Source of the DNA: Knufia peltigerae
Taxonomy: Eukaryota; Ascomycota; Eurotiomycetes; Chaetothyriales; Trichomeriaceae
Assembly (NCBI GenBank): GCA_030247855.1
Contig: JAPDRN010000067.1
Location: 124,001 to 188,000, forward strand
Reading direction: 5' to 3'
Length of the DNA stretch: 64,000 nt
Shown here: positions 33,755-44,503 of the stretch, piece by piece
Numbering within the stretch: the stretch's first letter is position 1
Layout: every line of letters begins with the position of its first letter
The notes under the pieces: model-generated
What the model was told of the DNA's origin: nothing
Database searches by the model: none
The model's input: only the letters and a program-made list of their open reading frames with translations
Translations under genes and position numbers: made by a program

Positions 33755-34439
33755 ATGTCGTCCCTAAGCGCCTCTCGATCAGTCCTGTCTTCTGTGGAAC
33801 GATCACTCTGCTCAAGATGTCTATATCGTCACACCACCTCCGGTCTTCGCTGGAACTCGACCACTGCGGCACCGAGCTCCCCGTTGCTGGCCAAACTCAA
33901 ACAGGATTTGAAAGCTGCTATGCGGGCTAAGGACCAAGCCAGGTATTCATCCGTGTTTGCTTTGCCAGACAAAGTCCAGTGACTAATGCCATCATCGTAT
34001 CAGACTAACCGTGATCCGCGGCACAATCTCAGAGATCAACCAAGCCGCCAGCTCCTCCACGCCGATCAAAACAGACATGCAGATCCTGGCCCTGCTCCGA
34101 AAGCGGCGCTCGTCGAGCGAGACGGCTAAGAAGGAGGCCATCGACGCAAACCGACCCGAGTTCCTGGAGAAGTTGGATTCGGAAATTGCGGTCGTCGATG
34201 AACTCATGGGCACTGTCTCCATGATGGACGTGGGCGAGATGCGCAGCATCGTACGAGCCACGGTAGAGTCATTAAGAGGAGGTCAGAAAGGAGGAGGAGA
34301 AGGGGGAGAACTTAAGCCCGGACCTGTCATGAAAGAACTCCTACGTCCCGGAGGACCGTTGGACGGTAAACCCTTGGATAACAAAGTGCTCTCTGAGGTG
34401 GTCAGGGAAGAGTGCTTTAGTGAGCATGGCAATAACTAA
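33755..34439 (+). CDS. Mitochondrial YqeY-domain protein, Aim41-like
   Basis: Two exons: 33755-33942 and 34004-34439 (207 aa). The N-terminus is rich in Ser and Arg (SSLSASRSVLSSVERSLCSR), a typical mitochondrial presequence. The mature part has LLAKLKQDLKAAMRAKDQAR, LTVIRGTISEINQA, DMQILALLRKRRSSSETAKK and EIAVVDELM, the YqeY helical domain, followed by a Gly-rich loop and a GatB-type tail (ESL.GGQKGGGEG...LKPGPVMKELL). YqeY proteins resemble part of the amidotransferase GatB and yeast Aim41 is a mitochondrial member of unclear role. Convergent with the DPP5-like gene. Confidence 0.87.
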
Positions 34440-34833
34440 GGTCACACAGCCTTGTTGTATCAACATGCAATGAGAGCACATTCACGACTCCGGGAGGCGG
34501 ATAGAGTACTGCTCCAGCGCCTCACAGTGGAGAATACTGTAATTTCTGGTTTGAAGCCAGTTACTAGCCTCCTGAAAGAGAAGGTTCTTTCAAGTCTAGA
34601 GATGACTCTGTATCATAGATAATCCATGTATAAAAGCCGAGATCTTCGTTCCGCTCTCACACTATGCAGGCTTCCTTGAGAAGTGCCAGATTTCCGAACT
34701 TCTTCCACCGACCTCACGCCTTCCCTCGCCTACGCTAAATCCAAATCCAACTCGCCTGATGCTCAAGTCAAGCCTACATAACCAGCCACCATTACACCAA
34801 CACCTTGCTGCGTTCCTACAATCATGCGTGCTA
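34440..34833. other. Convergent intergenic region
   Basis: 394 bp between two convergent gene ends; no coding signal recognised. Confidence 0.5.
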
Positions 34834-37078
34834 TCACTGCTGAAGATGCGTTGCACCAATTCTCCTCACAAGGCCCCGTGGCTGACTCTGCTTGGAAGAC
34901 ATTGATCCATCACGACCTTCCCGATCGACTAGCTTTGGCAAGCCCGCGAATTTATTGATCCAATTAATCACGACTAGGTGCCAGACAAGACTGTTCTCCG
35001 GCTTCAGCACCCAGTGGTTCTCGTCGGGGAAACTCAAGAACCGACTCTCAACGCCTCTCATTTGGAGCACATTGAAGGCACTCAGTCCTTCTGAGATGGT
35101 GAGCCGGTAGTCCAACTCGTTATGGATCACTAGCATCGGCGTGCTCCAATTCTTCGTGAACCGGCTTGGGTCCCACTTGTCGTATATTTCTTGTCGTTCC
35201 CACACAGGACCGCCCAGGTCGTGAATTGGGAAATACTGTTCTTCGCTGGCCAGCTGTCCAGTCATGCTGAAGACGCCATCGTGACACACCAGCGCTTTGA
35301 ACTTCCGACCGAGGTCATGCCCTTGGAACCAGTTCATCATGAAGCCGCCGTACGATGCGCCCAGAGCTACAGCACGTGACGTATCCACGAAGTCGAGTTC
35401 CGATTCGATGTATTCAAACCCCTTGACAAGATCCTCGTAAGGTAATCCACCCCATTCGTTACGAATCGCATCCGTGAAGGCTTGGCCGTAGCCTGTAGAT
35501 CCAGTAGGATTCGGACAGACGACGATATATCCTTGCTCCGCGAACACGGCAGGGTTCCAACGTGTAGACCACTGGTCATTCCAGGCTCCCTGAGGGCCTC
35601 CATGGATAAGATATGCCAGGGGGTACTTGTGGTCGGCGCGGAAGAATGACGGGCGCATCATCCAGGCGTGTACTGGATGAGAATTGGCACCCTTCCACCA
35701 GATCGACGAGACCTGGTCAGGAGACAAGCCAAAGCGTGCGCCACCGTTCGAGATGGAGCTTATGATTGTGGTCGCACGCTCTCCGGACGTATCAACAATG
35801 CTGTATGTGCTGTTATCGACGAGACTGTTGGACGAGACGAGATAGAGGGAAGAATCGGCCGAAAGAGGGGCGAAATCGATAATGTAGCCTGATTGAGTGA
35901 TTTGGCGAGGTCGCCAGCTTGGGCCTGGTGCTTGGAGCTCCACATCTAATGCGAACAGGCAACCACAGCCATTGTCTTCGGCTTCCATAAGTAGGGTCTT
36001 GCCATCAACGCTCCATTTGAGGGACGAGGGTGAGCGGTCCCATCCACCTTTGCCGTCGGAGGTGTGCATGAGTTCGGTGGCCGAAAATTCGTGGTCACCA
36101 GAAAGGCCATGCACGAAAACTATTCGATTCTTGTCACTTTCATATCCATCAACACTCATCTTGAGAAATGCGAGAGATTCGCCAGACGGTGAGAAGACTG
36201 GCGATGTCGCGGCGCCGTTCAGTCCGGGAACGCGAATTCTGCGGAATTTGGGGGGACTCATGTCCATTAAATCTGTTCTGGGAAGGAAATAACACTGGCA
36301 TTTCGTGTGGGTAGCAGGGTTGAGCTCTGGATCTTTTGCTACAAAGACCAGACCTGTTGGGCCTATGTCGAAATGATCGATGCCGCCAAAGGTCGGGATC
36401 GGAGATTCGAGCTTTGAGCCCTGCAAAGCGTTCCTGAATCCAAGAACGTTGTATCGACCTTGACGTGATGTCACGACTGGTTGGGACTTCTGCAACAAGG
36501 CCGTGAAAATGCTGTTGCGTTGTTCGGTAATATACGTGTCCCAATGCCTGACGAAGAGTGAATCATACACACGGGCCGAGCTGCGAGGTTTCTGGACATC
36601 TTTGGGGTTGTGCAGGCTACCATCTGGGTTTGCTTTGCCGGCAACAGCAACGGCCACCTTGCCTGGTTCGATGACATATAGCTTGAGACTAGAAAGTGGG
36701 CCAGGCACTGTGCCTGCAGTATAGCACTTTCCGGGCAAAGTGGCATCAGTGATGACGAAGCAGGTGTTTCCGTTGTCGCATTCCTTAAGCCAGACAACTT
36801 CATGGCCAGTCCCGGTCCATCGAGGTTCGCTGGCTTTGGGATCCTTGCTGATGCAGACAGATTGTGCTGTTGTGAGATCTAGGACACATATTTCATTTGT
36901 TCTCGAGTGGCTCTCAAATGAATATGTCGATTGTGTGTACAAGGCCAGCTTCCCGTCTGGACTCGGGACAGCTGCGGATCTCCTGGGAGCGCTCAAGAGA
37001 ACCCTACCAAGTCAGTTGATGCCCACTGAGATGATTTAAATCAGCTTACTCCGGAGTGTACAGCTTCCTGACCGTCAT
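34834..37078 (-). CDS. Prolyl oligopeptidase family (S9) peptidase, DPP5-like, intracellular
   Basis: Two exons on the minus strand: 37078-37050 and 37003-34834 (732 aa). The tiny first exon supplies MTVRKLYTPE, joining to VLLSAPRRSAAVPSPDGKLALYTQSTYSFE, the conserved start of fungal DPP5-type proteins. An N-terminal propeller (about residues 15-420) precedes an alpha/beta-hydrolase domain with LIHGGPQGAW, nucleophile Ser560 in GASYGG, Asp641 in NELDYR and His673 in DENHW. It cleaves dipeptides or acylated residues from peptide N-termini. Unlike secreted fungal DPP5 it has no signal peptide, so cytosolic action is inferred. A Ser/Arg/Gln-rich C-terminal tail of about 30 residues follows the hydrolase fold. 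Confidence 0.92.
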
Positions 37079-37915
37079 AGCTGTGGCTGGTCGCGTCGTA
37101 GAACACGGACCACAGCACTTTCGAGATCAAGTATGGCAACTACAGTGACTTTGTAGCATGAATCGAACGCGATGGATATGAGTGATGGTTCTGAGGAAGA
37201 GTCGGCGGAGATGCGGTGAAGCTTTGCCTCAAGTTTCGCCTCCCGCCTGATCGAGCTTCGTTGTCCTCAACAAATCGACGCGGGGCGCAGAGAATGCGAG
37301 GATGAGGCTAGACCTGATTCTGTCTGGCCAAAGCCGGGAGCACGGAAACCCCGCGCCACGATGGTCGCCCTTCATCCGTTGTGCCATTGAAATGAGTGCT
37401 ATATTTCGATGACGATTTGAGGCATATTGTTGAAGCCTTCTGTTCAGGGTAAGGACATATGAGATGATAGTTCACGATCTAGAGCAAGGCTGCGATCACG
37501 AATTATACACGGAGACCGTTTGAGAGACTGTGGTTGGCCGTGCGCGAGGAATTTCGGGAGGATTAGGGACGCTGGACGACAGGCCGCTTTTGCCGGTTGC
37601 AAGCTCGGTAAAGAGATCACAGACGACACATGAAGACGTAATCGCAAGACAGTGAATGAATCCATTTCTGAAGGGTGCTGTTATACATCATACTCATTTT
37701 CAAGAGTGTTCAGGACGAATTTCCAACCAATTCTAAAAGGTAATTCAAGAATCTCGACGCAATATCGTCCTAGCCCAAATTCCGATGAAAAGAAATATAT
37801 CAACCCAGATAGATTCCCAAGGGCATATCGTCGTTTGCAACAAGCCAGACCGAAGACTCTTGACACCTTGATAACTCCCAGCTGAATGCACCTTTGCCAA
37901 TAACCAAAGACGATA
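37079..37915. other. Intergenic, no gene seen
   Basis: Upstream of the DPP5-like gene and downstream of the GlcNAc-6-P deacetylase gene. Short motif-free open frames only. Confidence 0.5.
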
Positions 37916-39289
37916 TCAAGCAACTTGAACTCCAAACTTCCAAACCTGCTGTACAGATAATTCCCCATCTAGTTTCTCGTCGAGAACGACCAAGTCAGCA
38001 TCCATTCCAGACTCCAGCTTTCCCTTGGACGCTTCTACGTCTTTCCCCAGCATCTTGGCAGGAGTGCTCGTAACACATTCCAGTGCTTTGGCCGTGCCAC
38101 ATCCTGTGAAGCGCTTGAAATTGTTGACGCAGTCTATTAGGTCAACAACACTTCCAGCAATTCGTCCATTGCTCTCGAGCTTCAGTAGCTTTCCTTCCTT
38201 GACAAAGCGATCTTCTCCGCGCCACTCATAGGCACCATCCGGGCAACCAGCAAATTTCTGCGCGTCGGTGACAAGGATCGCACCTGCAGGATGTGCGGAA
38301 TAAGCAATCTTCAGTGCTTGAGCTGATAGGTGGATTCCATCGGCGATCAAGCCAAAGAATGGTTGTCTATACCGTGCTTCATCGTCTAAATCCGCAACTG
38401 ATGTGCTTATGCTGAGACTAGACCGAGGTGTTGACCGTCTCGACGATCGAGGTGAACCTTCGGGCGAAGGTGATATACTAGCCTGCCGACTGTGTTTTGG
38501 CGACGAAACAGGGGTGGAAGGGGCCGACTGTCCAAGCAAACCGAAGATGCCAGGATCCCGGTGTCCAAAGGGCCGCATAGCGTTGAAAAGATGGGTGACC
38601 ATTGATGCTCCAGCGGCGACAGCATTCTGTGCTTGTTCGAAGGTTGCGTTAGAATGGCCGACCGAGAATACGATGCCTTGAGAGACAAAGTCCGGGATCA
38701 GGGACATCATCTGCCCTCTTTCAGGAGCAGCAGTGATATATCGGACATTTTGTAGATTGGATGAGCCATAACATTCCTCCACGTCAGCCCACGAGTTGGC
38801 CTCCCGCAGCACTTCCGGATTGTGAATTCCATTACGAAGTGGTGACAAGAACGGACCTTCAATGTGAGCTCCCAAACTTTCCGAACCTTCACTAAAGTCC
38901 CTGGCTTTCCCCGATGGACCAAGATGCGGTAGAACGGCACGGTAGGCTTGTGGTCGGGTACTGATAACGGTCGGCACGAAGGACGTCAATCCGCTCTTGA
39001 TCATTTGTCTCCGGGTGTGCGCGAAGCTGGAGGCAAATTCAGGACTGGGGGTGGAGAAGTCGAAATTGTGGGAGCCATTGATTTGAACGTCAATGAAGCC
39101 TGGAGCGAGGATCTTGCCTTGTAGATCGACAACTTTGTCTGCCGTTAGTCGCGAGGAATAGAATGCTGTCTGTGGGCTCATGATGCGGCCTGTCTCCGAT
39201 GACACCCAGAGATCTTCCGAGACCAACTGACCGTCCTTGAGGAGGTAGCCATTCGTAAACTTGATAACACGCGGATTCGAGGTCGCCAT
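37916..39289 (-). CDS. N-acetylglucosamine-6-phosphate deacetylase
   Basis: Single exon, 457 aa, amidohydrolase fold. It removes the acetyl group from GlcNAc-6-P, giving glucosamine-6-P and acetate in chitin and amino-sugar catabolism (NagA/Dac1 activity). Visible landmarks: LAPGFIDVQING, Glu144 in GAHIEGPFLS, His212 in VGHSNAT, His233 in THLFNAM, DPGIFG, the LIADGIHLS block and catalytic Asp342 in LVTDA, then DADLVVLD. Between residues 254 and 305 a Ser/Pro/Arg-rich insertion (SSPKHSRQAS, RSSRRSTPRSS) interrupts the barrel just before the LIADGIHL strand. The other GlcNAc catabolic genes (deaminase, kinase, transporter) are not in the window. Confidence 0.94.
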   Translation of the reverse strand: MATSNPRVIKFTNGYLLKDGQLVSEDLWVSSETGRIMSPQTAFYSSRLTADKVVDLQGKILAPGFIDVQINGSHNFDFSTPSPEFASSFAHTRRQMIKSGLTSFVPTVISTRPQAYRAVLPHLGPSGKARDFSEGSESLGAHIEGPFLSPLRNGIHNPEVLREANSWADVEECYGSSNLQNVRYITAAPERGQMMSLIPDFVSQGIVFSVGHSNATFEQAQNAVAAGASMVTHLFNAMRPFGHRDPGIFGLLGQSAPSTPVSSPKHSRQASISPSPEGSPRSSRRSTPRSSLSISTSVADLDDEARYRQPFFGLIADGIHLSAQALKIAYSAHPAGAILVTDAQKFAGCPDGAYEWRGEDRFVKEGKLLKLESNGRIAGSVVDLIDCVNNFKRFTGCGTAKALECVTSTPAKMLGKDVEASKGKLESGMDADLVVLDEKLDGELSVQQVWKFGVQVA

Positions 39290-40774
39290 GTTGAGATCTG
39301 CTACTGACGCCTGCGGACAAGTGTGTGAGAATGTGTATAAGGTAATGGATGAGCAATGATTGCCTGTAGGAGAACCCTACAAGAATGAGAAAAGTCAAGT
39401 GAAGAAAGGCAGACTGCGATGAATAAGAGTGTGTCAAGGAGCGTGTCACGTCATAGCCCCGTGAGTCCATAAGACGATATTAGCAAATTCTACTGGCCCT
39501 TTGGATCTGGAAACGGCAGACGACGGAATAGAGCGCAAAAAGAATGAGATGAGTGGTTCCTCAGAAAATTCACCGGCTTTGGCAGGGTAGGTGGTACAGC
39601 AATCAGCATTGGCACGAGCCCTAAGCCTCTCATGTTGCAGTGCTTGGGCACGTTCAGCCGCGACGGCGACATGTCCTGGTAGTATCAACTTGGTCAAGTA
39701 GTTTGCGGTCGTGAGAGACGAGATGAATTTCTCGTAGTCATGTAGCTGTTGATTCAGCCCTACACGAAGCGAAGGCCGAGACTCGTCGCCGATGATGAAC
39801 GACGAGCAAGACCAAAGGGAGCGACACAAGATGCAACGACGAGAGTAATGGATGAAACGTTGTTCTGGAGAGTTGCAATCCAAAAAGCACAAGGGTGTAT
39901 GTAACGTCAAGGCGGAGAAGGATGCAACATTCTTATCGAGAGGGAGAGTCACGTGCTCCGTTCTTCCAGAAAGGGACTAGGGGCAATCATACACACATGG
40001 ACCTAGGTACCAAGTACGTACTTATCCCCGGTCGCTCAACACCACCCTTGTCTCCGCAAGCCACTCACAGGTGATCGAGTTATTCACCACCCTAGGACTT
40101 TGTTCTATCTCTCGCACTCCACCGTCAGGCTTACGGTTTGCGAGCCATATCAATCTCCGGATGGCTTTTACCAGAATGATACCCTGTCGCCGTCGGCTAA
40201 GCCTGAATGATTGAACGAGCCTCTCTAATCGACACTTGGAATCAACACCACCTCCACGAGTCTGGAGTACGTTTGCCGTGCAACCGACGAACCACGCCTT
40301 TCGGGGACCAACTAGGGGCTGCCCGTTGGCCACTATCTTGAGTGCCTTCGCTCTATCAGATGCTCCTGTGTCTGCGTCGGTATGCTACAATGTCACTCTT
40401 CTATCTTTCCATCTCAGACAGTCTGCTGATACTCATGGTGAGGGTTGTTTAGCGCAGCAACCTAGCTCACTATCACCGTGTCGTTGACCTGTTGTCACTC
40501 TCGACAATTGACTACTTCTATATCCATCTTCCTTGACCCTCTTTCGTCCTCGAGACTTCTCCGTTCCCAACGCACGCGACACTCTGAAGGTGAAGACCAA
40601 CACCAGGCTCCACAGGTTTCTGCCCCAGGTGGTCTCACATCCCGCAACCCTACTCCGCTTTACAGCAACCTCCTTCTGAAAGTCTATTTGTCAAGGCGCA
40701 ACGCCTGCGATCTCTTTTACCTCACCATCCGCAATTGAGATTTGCTCTACCTTCCTCCTCTATCTTACTGAAGA
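39290..40774. other. 1.5-kb intergenic region with one doubtful open frame
   Basis: Contains the 39446-39952 frame described separately, an ACCTAGGTA copy (40001-40009) and the promoter and 5' leader of the UNC93-like gene. No other gene recognised. Confidence 0.45.
39446..39952 (-). other. Open frame of 168 codons without ATG, possible unrecognised gene
   Basis: The frame begins at a GTG and has no in-frame ATG before its last codons, so it could be coding only as an internal exon or from an unseen upstream exon. The sequence is protein-like: a four-Cys stretch (LDCNSPEQRF...RRCILCRSLWSC) and then LNQQLHDYEKFISSL, LPGHVAVAAERAQAL and QHERLRARANAD, a charged helix. I do not recognise a family. 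It is 156 bp upstream of the GlcNAc-6-P deacetylase start, so it could also be chance in the promoter region. Confidence 0.3.
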
Positions 40775-42355
40775 ATGTCTGAACCCACAAGTGAGAAGAT
40801 GGCAACAACGAGTGCTGGCTCGGATACTCCGGCACCTGAGATCATGGGTGCTGAAGCAAGACCGCATGGCAAAGCTTGGATGTACCGTACTTTCAAGATC
40901 GGCCCGGTCACTATACCTGCATACGCGACACCGCAGTTCCAGATCGTGTTTATTGCCCTGGTCTGTTTCCTGTGTCCCGGCATGTACAACGCAGTCAACG
41001 GCTTGGGGGCGGCTGGCCAAGTGAGTGCGCACGATATCAACAATGCCAACACTGCTGTCTATGCAACCTTCTCTGTCGTCGGCTTTTTCGCGGGCACCAT
41101 TGCCAACACCATCGGTCTTCGTCTGACCCTTGGTATCGGAGGTTTCGGGTACTGTCTCTACATTTCTGCGATCCTCTGCTACAACCATACTCAAAATGCG
41201 GGTTTCCTCATCTTTTCTGGTGCAGTTCTCGGTGTCTGTGCTGGTCTGCTCTGGACTGCCCAAGGCTCCGTCATGCTGTCGTACCCTCCGGAGAAGTCGA
41301 AGGGCAGATATATTGCCGTCTTCTGGGGTATCTTCAACCTTGGAGCTGTGATCGGCGGCTTGATCCCACTGGGTCAGAGCATCCACAACAAGAGCAATAA
41401 AGTCGCGGATGGAACCTACATTGCCTTCATAGTACTGATGGTAGCTGGTTTCATTCTTTCAGGCTTCCTCTGCGACCCAAAGCTTGTCGAGCGATCTGAC
41501 GGCTCTCGAGTCATCATGATGAAGAACCCCACCTGGAAGTCGGAACTCCTCGGTCTCTGGCAAACCCTGTTCAGCGACTGGTACATTATTTTCCTCTTTC
41601 CGCTGTTCTTCGCCAGCAACTGGTTCTATACCTACCATTTCCAAGATGTCAATCTGCCAAAGTTCAACATCCGCACTCGCGCCCTCAATAGCGTCTTGTA
41701 CTATTTCTTCCAGATTGTCGGATCGTTCATCTTTGGCTTTGCCCTCGACAGTACCCGTTTCAGCCGCAGGACTCGCGCCAGAGGTGTCATGGTCGTCCTC
41801 TTCGTCCTCACCTTTGTCATCTGGGGTGGTGGCTACGATTTCCAGAAGACCTACAACCGTGCGGAAACAACTGCCCCCGATTATGTCAAGCTTGATTGGA
41901 CTGACTCGGGCTACATTGGCCCAATGTTCTTGTTCATCTTCTACGGCATGTACGACTCCGTGTGGCAAACCACCGCATACTGGTAAGCGTCATCTAACCC
42001 CCCAGTTGCCGCCTTGAATCAACTAACAGTGTCTTTGTCTAGGCTCATGGGATCCCTGACCAACAACGGCCGGAAGCTCGCCAATTTTGCCGGCTTCTAC
42101 AAGGGCATTCAATCCGCCGGTGGTGCCATCTCACCACAACTCGATGCCAACTATGTTTCATTCATGGCCCAATTCGCCACCAACTGGGGTCTGTTGGCCG
42201 GCTCTCTCCTCATTGCCGCTCCCGTCATCTGGATCAAGGTCAAGGACACCACCGATATCGAGGAGGATTTGAAATTCAGCGACGAGACGGTTGCCGACGT
42301 GGCACCTGCGAGTGCAATCGTTGGCCCCGAAGGTATGATGGCCGAAAAGCACTGA
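40775..42355 (+). CDS. UNC93-like MFS transmembrane protein
   Basis: Two exons: 40775-41982 and 42043-42355 (506 aa). After a 45-residue polar start come about 11-12 membrane segments, beginning IVFIALVCFLCPGMYNAVNGLGAAGQ, the signature of fungal UNC93/DUF895 proteins, then NTAVYATFSVVGFFAGTIANTIG, GLLWTAQGSVMLSYP, GRYIAVFWGIFNLGAVIGGLIPL and FSDWYIIFLFPLFFASNWFYTYHFQ. The intron splits the Trp of TAYW/LMG. The C-terminus is cytosolic and acidic. UNC93 homologues are MFS-fold membrane proteins; transport substrate in fungi is unknown. No GlcNAc-transporter-like features were seen, despite the position near the deacetylase. Confidence 0.92.
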
Positions 42356-43110
42356 GGGCCAAGACAAATGGTCACGACCCTATCGACGTGCCATCTGCCA
42401 GCTGGGTCCCCCTATGTGGTAGGCCTCAAAAGGCGAGATTACTGCTGCCGGGACACCCTACGGAGTATTTGTCAAGGTTGATTAGGTGCGGGGGTGTTCC
42501 AAGGCTCAGGGTATGATCTCTCGCTCCTCTTGTTTTTAGCGGCGATTATCTCCCCCGGTGTATGGATCACATGCATGTGGCGTTGTGTGTGTCACATAGG
42601 CGAGAACTCCCTCGTTCAAATCGATCAGCGAACAGAATGATACCTCGTACGTAGTTACCTCCAAGCGCACCTTACGTAGCCCTTGGTGCTAATGCAATGT
42701 CTAAACAACCCTTTCTCACCGTCAATTATGAGTTACGCCCCCAAAGAATGTCATCGCGGTCGGTCTAGTGGACCGATCGACTTGGGAAGGGCAAAGTGCA
42801 CTTTTCGATCAGGCGAGGCTACTGTCACGTGATACCGATCAGCGAGGCTTGCGTCAGTCAGGGGCCTTCGGGTCGACAGTATCTCGCGTACTCAGCTCAG
42901 GCTCATCAAGAACAGGATCTTCTGCGTGACTGTTTTGAATACCGGTACAGCCTGAGCAAGGCCTACTTGTGCCCAAGGAATCTCTGGGCTAAGACCTGGT
43001 GTCGACTGTGAAGGTCTATGCGTCTGAACTCTTCATCATTATCAACATGTCCGTTCAGTGCCGGAGTCATGCAGCAAATATACATCCGCTTGTTTAATCT
43101 TGCAATGTAA
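42356..43110. other. Intergenic, no gene seen
   Basis: 3' region of the UNC93-like gene. One TACGGAGTA at 42459-42467. No coding signal. Confidence 0.5.
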
Positions 43111-43801
43111 CTAAGCGTAGTTAGATTGGGCAAGGACAGCTTCATGCGTTTTATTGCATGTGATAATCGTATGAGGCCTGTCATCAGCGATATGTGTTTG
43201 TTGGAAAAGGTAGTGTCGTCTTCTGCAGGATTGAGAGAGCTCATGCTCGTATTCCAACTTCTTGACAAGAACAGTGTTGAAGAGGGAGTCGGATGTATCT
43301 CGAGATACTCGCTTGGATTCGAGTCCGCTCTCCTCCTCTTGCATCGCTATCTGTTGATTCATGATATCCAACACTGGAAGTGCGATCTGCTTTGAAAAGG
43401 ATGGTGGCCGTACTGAAGAAGAGAGGTGTCCATTCAGCGTTGACTTGACGTGAGAACAAGGTCAGAGGCCTCCTTGTGCACCGAATGCTTTCCTGGTCTT
43501 GCTCATCATATTCCGTTGTGTAGCTTGTGAAAGATTCATGGACGTGCATTCTGATTTCTGGTGGAGGATCAGTAAGTAATATTTCTTGCTGCACCAATCC
43601 TCCAGAAGGATCTTGCTTCTTCACTGGCGTTGTCTGTGCAATCCTCTCAGAGCGTCTGACTGAGGCATGTGGCTTGTATGGCTTTTCCCTTGCTGCAACT
43701 CTTTCCTTCTTTGTTTTCGGCTTCACAAAAGAGGGAGTGGTAATGATGACACTTCTGTAAGGCTCTTTGCGAGGTAATAAGACGATTTCCGCTTCGAGAG
43801 C
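43111..43801 (-). pseudogene. F-box-like fungal protein, doubtful or frameshifted
   Basis: From an intron-like acceptor (ACGTAG before 43801) the minus-strand frame reads ALEAEIVLLPRKEP, a Lys/Arg-rich stretch, then EILLTDPPPEIRMHVHE and LTLFSRQVNAEWTPLFFSTATILF. The PPEIR and SRQVNAEW-FF pieces are typical of fungal F-box-like hypothetical proteins (LPPEIRNxIY ... CRQVxxEalPxFY). No credible ATG was found for the first exon. Near 43380 the frame turns less protein-like, while another frame (43374-43111, with LDIMNQQIAMQEEE and NTVLVKKLEYEHEL) takes over without a usable splice pair between, which suggests a one-base frameshift. It may be a decayed gene or one whose introns I could not place. 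Confidence 0.38.
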
Positions 43802-44503
43802 CTACGTGATGAATGTTCTCTGTCAGCCGGCTCCTTTGCATGAAAACAAGGATCGTGACTAAAGAGGATGGGGAAGGAATAATGGATGCCAGACCACTGG
43901 AATATGCTCTTCTCTAATGTATGACCTTTGATATTTCGAAATGTCGATAAGCATGATATCAGGTGGAAATGTGGGGCTTGTCGATTGGTTGTCTAGGATC
44001 CGATGGAAGGAGATAGAAAGACGGGAGGATTATCAAAAGTGTTCTCTGAGGAAGGAGTTGCAATCCTAGTAACAAAGAACCATCAAGGGAGCCCTTTGAG
44101 TATCCTGGCAGTGGCCAACAGCTCTAGTTTCTTAGTGCTAGACTCTCAGTAAAGCACTGTAGGTGCCACTGCCTCAAGGAAACATCAAGGTACTCGAGCT
44201 CCTCAGCGCCCTACTCATACTTAGATCCTAGCATAAATCGCATGCAGCCTGTAGCTTTGTGTGAACCATAACTTCGCTCTTTGTTGTTGAGAGCCCATAT
44301 AGTCCGCCACACCAAATCTCATATCCTCCGAGAAGTCTATAATGATGACTTGTTCAATCCGAGCGAGACCTCTTCTGATAGAGATGCTTGCATATTGCTA
44401 TGGATTTGTAAATATTCGGCATGGTTTGTGATACCTGAAACTAGAACATTCCCACGATCTCGAGTTATATCACTCTAACTGCGGATCCTTGTCACCGATA
44501 TGT
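43802..44503. other. Intergenic, no gene seen
   Basis: May hold the first exon of the F-box-like gene. Nothing else recognised. Confidence 0.4.

Noticed and set aside
37916..42355. GlcNAc catabolic cluster formed by the deacetylase and the MFS gene at 40775
   Set aside because: The MFS protein has UNC93-type sequence and not that of an amino-sugar transporter, and no deaminase or kinase gene lies nearby.
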